DNA from: Russula earlei | Lineage: Eukaryota > Basidiomycota > Agaricomycetes > Russulales > Russulaceae | Reading direction: 5' to 3' | NCBI GenBank assembly: GCA_025769875.1 | Contig: JAGFNK010000285.1 | Coordinates: 1 to 64,000 of the forward strand | DNA length: 64,000 nt | Shown here: one piece after another, positions 57,466-64,000 of the stretch | How the letters are laid out: the number at the start of each line of letters is the position of its first letter | Position numbering within the stretch: the first letter of the stretch is position 1 | The notes under the pieces: model-generated | The model's database searches: none | Told to the model about the DNA's origin: nothing | Seen by the model: the letters and a program-made list of their open reading frames with translations, nothing else | Translations under genes and position numbers: made by a program

Positions 57466-60067
57466 TCAGGCGGCCGCCCCAAAGCGCGTACCAACACCTG
57501 TACGCGCCCGTGGACGGTCAACAACACCGTTTCGAGATCCCGTAGTCCTCGAAGTCTCTGCCACGCCTTCGTCGTCCGTGTCATCGCAGCGACCGCAAAG
57601 CAGACACCGCTCCCCGCGCAACTCCTTGAGACGCAGTTCGTCTATTTCGGCGCGCAAATCGCGAACCTGCCCTTCGAGCTCCCATATTTGACGCTGCCAC
57701 GCCTTGCGAGTGGACTTCATCTGCTCTTGGAGCTGCTGAATGATCAAGTACGGATTATCTTCGGCTACCGCGGCAGGTTTCTCGTCGGAAAAACGCTGCA
57801 AGGAGGATGGGGTCAACGTGGCGCTACCGCCGACTATGGTGCCAGAACCATCCGTCTGCACAGGCGAGGAAGAATCGATGGACACGATGTGATCGGCGAA
57901 GTGGGCGCTGAAGAGGGTGGAAACAGGGCGCAGATTAAGTCCGGAGAACGTCGTAGTCGAGGGTGGTGCGCTGGCTGGTATCAGTCCGAAGTTTTCGGCT
58001 ATACCTGCAACCAAGGGAGAGGTCGCGACTCCAGCACGTGCACTCTGCGAGCCAGGGGGTATGATACTAGGAGACTCTTGTGTGCGAATAGACAGGGCAG
58101 GGCCTTGTCGTTTTGTGTTCCCCCGATGTTGGAGATCCTCCACTGCGTCGTTCTCTCCGCCGTGATCCTTGACGATGCTGTCGAGTTGAAGTGGGCTCTG
58201 GGAAATCAACGAAGGGGAAAGGGAGGGCACTGGCACGCGGGGACACGAGATCTTCGGAGTGCGCAGAATGGAGGGCGGGGCAACAGGTGGTGCAGACGGC
58301 GGGGTTGGTGATGGTGGCTTGTCCTTGTCCCTCCCATTCGCATTGAATAGCCTCATAAATCCTGATTTCTTATGCTTCATGGCGCGAGGGAGTGAACCAG
58401 TGGGGTTGATTTGTCCCGCTTGAGAGTCCTCAGAGCCCGAGGACGATAGTGGCATGGGATTGCTAATGACGAAGGGTTCGACCTTGGATTTGGAACCTGC
58501 ACTTGCTGTGCGAGATCGTAACCTCCCCGTACCACTGGGAAGTGCAGTAGGGTTATTGCGTGATTGAAGCGGCTCGGTTTGAAGGAAAAGGGGGCCAGGT
58601 ACGACCTGGGTCTGCGTCCGAGAGCGTTCCCTTGCTTGCGCTTGCGCTTCCTCAAGGGTGATCAAGTTAAACATGGGGGATGCGGAGAGCTCTGTCCAAC
58701 CTGGACCGTGATTAGGTAACGGAGGTGGGCCTTTGTCTGGGTTCGGATGAGAACCGGGTTTCTGCCCCTGAAAGCTAGCGGCCGCAGGTAATGGACTAGA
58801 AATAACTTTTCCCTGAACGCTACCGACTGCTTTCTTCAGAAGAACATCCGCGTGATAATCTGTAACCGAGGACATGGATGAGTCGGGCGTTAAGGTGGAC
58901 GAGCTCTGAGAAACGCCCGACTCTGAAACGGTTGCAATGGAATCGCTGGGAACTACAACCCGTCTAAGACTGGACGATGGGTGGAAAGAAGTGGTTGTAT
59001 GTACAGGACCGGCATCGTACGCCAAGTCGGGGTTTGCATACGGGTGAACGAAATCGGGGCGACCTCGCAATGATAGAGCAGACGCTGGTCGAGAGACGTC
59101 CGTTACGTCAATCGGACTCATCGTCCTGGAGTACATGGATGGGTCTGGTGATGCCGACCGCGTTGGGACCGGCGAAGCAGCGGAAGGATACGTGGAACCA
59201 AGAACCATGCTTGGACTGAGCGGTGGTGGGGGGGGAATTGAGGTATCTGGGGTCGCCGAGTGAGACACGGTTCTGGAACGACCACGAGAGAAGATCAGCC
59301 CTGGTCGCGAAGGTCGCGAAGAGGATGTCGCCGGCTGTGTGGCGAACCCAGTAGCCTGTGATTGTGCCCTTGGCATGAATCAGAAAAATCCTGCCCTGGT
59401 AATATGCTCGCCTGCATACTTACGGTAAATTAGTGTGTGCTATCTGGCTATCCAAAGAAATCTTGTCTTTGCCGTTCGTAGATTCGAAGCTTGGTCGCGC
59501 TGCCACCAAAATGGCCTTGGCAGGTGTGGTCCTGCCAAAACTCTTCATAAACCCGTCTCCGCGGGTTTTACTTCTACTCCGCTTTGTAACGATAGAGCGG
59601 GCGTCGTCTTCTCGTTCTACGCCATCTTTACTGCTATCTTCTGTCTCCCAGGGTGCGGGTGAGTGGAAACGCATTGTCGGACCAAGGAAACTCATCCGGG
59701 GTTCTGACTGTTCGTCGTCGGGGTATACGGAATGGGATGGCGAGGGACTCCGTTCTGTGTCTGAGACTGGACTTACGCTATCGGTATCTACGCCGTGCGT
59801 ATCTTCGGTAGAACTGGTGTGTGACCTCACTGATTCGAAAGACGGCCGTGCATAGTGTGGGGGGATAGCAAAGTCAAACTGAGGCGGGCTGCCGTCCAGA
59901 TGGGGTGGGCGGGGAGAAAAATGAGGGTGGCTGTAGATAGACGGTGAGTCGGAGAATTCTGTGAGAGAAGGGGATCTGGTGCGATGGACGACCGCGCGGG
60001 CAGCTCGCTGATCCAGAAGACGACGAAGATTGTCTTCTGGCGCAGGCGAGGGCGAAGGCGAGCTCAT
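57466..60067 (-). CDS. Ser/Pro-rich disordered protein with C-terminal coiled coil, unknown function
   Basis: The first exon (60067 to about 59422) starts MSSPSPSPAPEDNLRRLLDQ and is a Ser/Pro/Thr-rich chain. An intron with donor GTAAGTATGC and acceptor CACAG near 59356 joins NLP to ATGFATQPATSSSRPSRPGL in phase. The second exon runs uninterrupted to 57466. It is again disordered (TSIPPPPPLSPSMVLGS), with a basic patch (RAMKHKKSGFMRLFNANGRD) and, near the end, a coiled coil NPYLIIQQLQEQMKSTRKAW, QRQIWELEGQVRDLRAEIDE, LRLKELRGERCLLCGRCDD, where paired CLLCGRC may bind a metal. About 840 residues. No named domain is recognised. The second part could instead be its own gene starting at 59376. 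Confidence 0.6.
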
Positions 60068-60369
60068 TGGAAAGGATCAACTCGCCGCCGGGCTCGCCCG
60101 CCGCGCCGTCTCCTCGTTCGTCTCCTCTCGCGGCTGCTTGGCGCTCCCATCTCATCAAGTCGTTTTTTTTACGCGAATATCATGTATCACGGCGACGGCG
60201 TAGTTATACTTTATGAGGTGCACAGCATCTAATATACGACAAGCGCTCATGTTGTCTCTCCTTTGCTTGAGCGAGAGCGCGAGGACAGCGCTCGGCGCGA
60301 TCAAACGGCCATCATAACCGCACCTACCACCCGCATCACCGTTTAACTTAAACCCAGCGAAAGTCAAGC

Positions 60370-60937
60370 ATGGACCAACAAGACGACTCCGCACCCGTTC
60401 CAATCGCAAGCTCATCTAATGGCAGAGTCTCACGAAAACCTTGGAAACTCCAAAAGACAGCCACAACGTGCGTGCTACATCCCCCGGTCGCGTCCGTCAT
60501 TCCCCACCGAGCAACTTCCACATCCTCAGTCGTTCGCACCTGCAGCCAGCTCTCAAATCTAGGAGCTTCGATGACAGGATGGAGAAGGCCAGTAAAGCCC
60601 AGGCCATAAAAAGATTGCAGGCGGAACTCAAGGAGGAAAAAGAGGCTGAAACTCAACGGTGAGACAACCCCCCTCCCACCCCCCACCCTTCCGTACTTCC
60701 AGTTTCCATCTCTCTGACTACGCGGGGCTTCCAGGAGACGGGAGGTGACCATGCAACGACGAAAAGCCGCCGAGGAGCGGAAGCGAGCAGAGGAGCTCAA
60801 GGCTCAAGTACGTGGCTTCTCTCATCTCAATCTCGTGCCCAATATCATCTCATTTCTCCTCCATGGTTTAGCTCGGTGCTAGAAAAGCTGCCCGACTACG
60901 GCGGAAGGCTGGACGATCGAAGAAGGTTGCACATTGA
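60370..60937 (+). CDS. cgr1: rRNA-processing protein CGR1
   Basis: Small, very basic nucleolar protein for 60S pre-rRNA processing. The start at 60370 gives MDQQDDSAPVPIASSSNGRV and SRKPWKLQKTATT. An intron (GTGCGTG...CCTCAG) joins RSHLQPALKSRSFDDRMEKA, SKAQAIKRLQAELKEEKEAE, TQ. A second intron gives RRREVTMQRRKAAEERKRAE, and a third gives LGARKAARLRRKAGRSKKVA-H at 60937. The GARKAARLRRKAGR end and the long Lys/Glu/Arg coiled coil are CGR1 signatures. About 140 residues. It faces VPS18 with 162 bp between stops. Confidence 0.93.
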
Positions 60938-61099
60938 CCCTGATCCCATCCACGCTTCGTTTCGGATGGGACTGGCTTCCGATATTAAACTCTCATCGCG
61001 GCGCTCGATGGGGGCCTGGAATGATTATCGCGAAAGACACCCCTTGTCCGATATATTGTATGCAGCAAGTAATATACGAAGTAAGCGCTCGCAAATGTC

Positions 61100-64000
61100 C
61101 TACACCTCCCAGGTTGAATCCTGCTCGCCATTGGTAAATGGTTTATCAAGCCCGACAATAACGCTCTCGCATAGTGGGCATGCGCTGGCAAGAATGTCCT
61201 CCAACTTTGATCTCAACTTTTCAAGTCGTTTTCCCGCCCCAGCCTCAACTAGTGCACTCTTTTGTGCGCTACCGATGCCAGGTATCCACCCTGCAGGCGA
61301 CGTTATTACCGTCACGAGTGCATCTGGTATGATGAGGTCGCGCAGGCGATCGCCCGCTGAGAGTAGATTGCGTCCTATAGTGTTGGCTTGGCGGCTCCCA
61401 TTCTGCGTTTGGGTGGCGAGGTTTTGAGAAAGCAATGTTCGCTGCGATCCGGGCTGCCATGAAGCCGTGTTTCCGTCGATGGGCGTGAGGTCACTTTGAT
61501 CGATCGAACCGCCTTTCCCTTTGACGATTTCATCCTGCAGAGAGAGTAATCGTCGGAGGGCATGGGCGGGCATATATTCTTTTGTCTGAGAAAAGGGTGG
61601 ACGATGTGTGGTGCAGCCGGGTTTGAGAATATGTTACGTACCAGACCAACGAGGCAGTCAGCATGGAAAGCATGATGGCATGGAAACACGTAAAACTGCC
61701 GTGTCAGGATAGGAATCGAGCAGACCGAGCATCTCTCTCCGGCGTCGATGGTGATGAAGCGGTTCTTTAATCCAACGATGTACTCTTTCATTGATTCCGC
61801 GCTCCGCGTCGCGTCATCCATTTCGTTCTTGAGGGATTCAATCTGCGCCGAATAAGACTCCAATGCGTTTGCTATCTCGTCTTTGAAGTCATCGATGACA
61901 ACAAAGTCGGGGAAGAAAGGAAGGATATCTTCGATTTTGAGTACGTCGGTATTTTCCAGGAACCGCATTGCCCTGTTGAGATTGTCAACGAAAGCTCTGA
62001 CACTCACGAGCCTATCCTCCCACCTACATCTTAATGTCCTTCTTGTCTTGAACCACAAACTTGGCGATCTTCAACCAAAGCTTCTTCCGCAGCTGTGGAT
62101 CGTCTTCGGGCTTATCAGCATTGAGTTTCGCGAGCTCCAGGTCGCCTTTTTCCAAGGCAAGATCGACACTACTCTCCCACAAGCCCATCTGTGAATAGAT
62201 ATGTACGCAAGGCTGAATCCTGCCGGTCTCACTGCACAAGCGCAGGGCATAGTCGAGGTCGTAGTAGGGCTTTCCGGTGAGGGGGTCGACGGGGGCTGTC
62301 GCTAAGAAACGTAGTAAAGGGCCGTCGTCCTCGGGTGATCCCGCAGTCGGTGATGCATGCAAGGTTATGACAAGATTGTGTAATGTGGAGGACGTATTTT
62401 GTTGTTCAAAAATGACGTGATTCAAGTAGCGGGTGGCCTGGTTGGGCGAGAGCGGGTCGCGCGGCACGAGCTGGAATTGCAAGAGGGCAGGAACGAAACG
62501 CAGTGGGTCGAGAGCTGGTTGGCGTATCCACGAGTCAACTGTCTCACGTGGTGCATTTCTCATGAGAACAGGTCCATATTGATAATACACCTCCAAGTTT
62601 GACTGGCGGCTGATAGCATCGATGGCTTTGACCCAGTCCTCTTCAAGGATCCAATGCTCCACAACGCGTTCAAATTGACCGATTGATGTTGCGTAGAAGA
62701 GGTACACGTCCGTGCGGCCATGACTTTGTATTAATTCGTATATTGTATTGGGGTCGAAGTCATTCTAATTAAGGTCGGCATGAGAAGGAAATCGAATGGG
62801 AGATCGGAACTTATACGAACTTTATGGGACTCCAAAAAACGTCGAAGGTCCTCCTCCAATATCAAACGTTCCGTCTTTACGTTCTCAACATCGTACAGAG
62901 CCGAGGATGATGCAATGAGGTCATCCAGCTCATCGCATTTACTCAGATAGAACTCAACAAGCCATGTTGCGAGTATCATTCGCTGAGTCAGGTCCTACTT
63001 TCGTTATAAGTTTCGACAAGAGCCGAAGAACTGTCTGACACAGACCGACTTGCGTATTTGCTCCAACCGCAATATCAAGTATGACCGTAAGGCGTCACGC
63101 TCGTTGACATCTAAGAATTTTAGTGTGACATCCTCGAATGGCATTGAGCATTGGGCGAAGGCTCGCGCTGCCGGAAAGTACCGCTTTGCCTTGAGCAATG
63201 CATGTGCGTGAGTTGCAAAGATGATATCTCTCTGTTCTGCGGTCTGCGTCCGATCATGTCAAAGCGAGAACGACAGATATCAGGTGATGTCTCGCCTTGG
63301 CATATCTAATTGCAACGTCAAAGTTCTCCTTCTGAAGGTTGATCTTCCATACGTCGCGGTCTTCATTTCCAACTCTGAGCTCGAAAAGAGACTGATCTGT
63401 GTGCACCCAATATGTCTTACGCACGGGATCAGCTGTGAGCGCCCTGGCTGCTTCCCCGTGTTTCTTCATAGAGGGGAAGATTATTTTCGCCAACATTCAC
63501 ATGCTACAAGTATGTACTCACTAATGGAAGCAACTCTTCATGTACTAGGCTCTCATTCAATGTGGATATCGCTGCGATCCGGTCACTGTAAAGCAACACG
63601 AGGTGGAACTCTGTGAGGGCCATAGAGACGGGAAATTCTGGTTGTGACTGTTCGCATGATGGATCAGGAGGCAAAGGAAGTACAGGGTAGGGAAATAATT
63701 GTGCTCCATCAATAAAGTCATCGGACGTCGATTGGAAATTTAGCGTTCCGTGATAGATTCCAGGACCTGAAGCTCATGAGTATCAATGGAAGTCGTCGGA
63801 CAAGAACTGACTCGTCATCCAGGCTATTTCATTTGGTAATGAATGTGACTGCCCGCTGTTAGGCGTGTAGTAGTGTAACTCGGAATGTCGAATGCTGCCG
63901 GGAAGTTCAGATATTTCTTCTCACTGTCAGCTGAGAACCGGTTGTGAAGTAAATCGACGCACTTGGCGCGGTTTCCCGGTAAGCTGAGAAGATCATGCCA
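61100..64000 (-). CDS. vps18: Vacuolar sorting protein VPS18 (Pep3), 5' end outside the window
   Basis: Core subunit of the HOPS and CORVET tethers, acting in endosome-to-vacuole fusion. Visible from the window edge inward: KTYWVHTDQSLFELRVGNED and RDVWKINLQKENFDVAIRYA (end of the Pep3/Vps18 propeller region), AKRYFPAARAFAQCSMPFED, NERDALRSYLILRLEQIRKS, TWLVEFYLSKCDELDDL, IYLFYATSIGQFERVVEHWI-type clathrin-heavy-chain repeats, LDYALRLCSETGRIQPCVHI, YSQMGLWESSVDLALEKGDL. Then come LKIEDILPFFPDFVVIDDFK and a RING-type end, CSVCSIPILTRQFYVFPCHH (C-x2-C ... C-x-H-x2-C) with a final PLCES. The stop is at 61100. Several short introns. The N-terminal half is beyond 64000. Confidence 0.9.

Noticed and set aside
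59376..59420. Splitting the disordered coiled-coil protein into two genes
   Set aside because: The interval between the two open parts is a well-formed short intron with a phase-0 join, and no promoter-sized gap exists. One gene is preferred, but not proven.

Overview
This is a eukaryotic nuclear window. Short introns of about 45-110 nt, canonical GT-AG junctions, and families typical of mushroom-forming fungi point to an Agaricomycete basidiomycete. Those families are a PL8 lyase, a priA/CPL1-like Cys-rich secreted protein, a CENP-B/pogo-type DDE element with a SAP-like tail, and a RasGEF fused to a GTPase-like domain. The priA-like gene and the orphan secreted protein at 49.5-50.5 kb would suit a Ceratobasidium/Rhizoctonia-like lineage, but that is a weak inference from family recall. 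No rRNA, CRISPR, prokaryotic operon or viral gene was seen.

Layout. 1-4 kb: a secreted PL8 lyase with a decayed duplicate of its 5' end just upstream. 4.1-5.1 kb: RPS3 (minus). 6.3-8.0 kb: peroxisomal-type 3-ketoacyl-CoA thiolase (minus). 8.4-12.3 kb: GTPase-like/RasGEF protein (minus). 13.3-16.0 kb: convergent Memo-family and histidine-phosphatase genes. 16.0-22.5 kb: a transposon-rich island with LTR-like A/T-rich promoters, a 28-bp inverted-repeat pair 5 kb apart, a second 18-bp pair 3.4 kb apart, a ~398-bp near-perfect palindrome, and a pogo-like transposase broken only by in-frame stop codons. 22.7-24.6 kb: a small unknown gene and an Stm1/SERBP1-like RNA-binding protein. 25.2-29.4 kb: the Spp1/Cps40 (CFP1-like) COMPASS subunit. 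29.6-34.3 kb: LSM1, tRNA-Ser(UGA), NDUFA5, mitochondrial bL32, a PAP2 phosphatase and a membrane-anchored methyltransferase. 34.5-42.3 kb: Drs1 helicase, APC4 and a bZIP factor in tandem. 43.6-50.5 kb: an SVIP-like small protein, a Cys-rich membrane protein, Arp1, RPS24, a UPF0132-like membrane protein and a secreted orphan. 50.9-52.4 kb: the priA-like repeat protein. 52.9-64 kb: NIP7, Sec39-like, a disordered coiled-coil protein, CGR1 and the 3' part of VPS18.

Most genes are conserved single-copy housekeeping genes. Themes are ribosome production (RPS3, RPS24, NIP7, Drs1, CGR1, bL32m), membrane traffic (Sec39, VPS18, the SVIP-like protein, Arp1/dynactin), signalling and cell cycle (RasGEF, APC4), and chromatin (Spp1). 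They are closely packed, with convergent 3' ends about 95-260 bp apart and divergent promoters as short as 127 bp. The accessory parts are the first 4 kb, the 16-22.5 kb transposon island and the 49.5-52.4 kb secreted-protein pair. Exon boundaries were placed by hand from splice signals and family similarity; terminal exons are the least certain.
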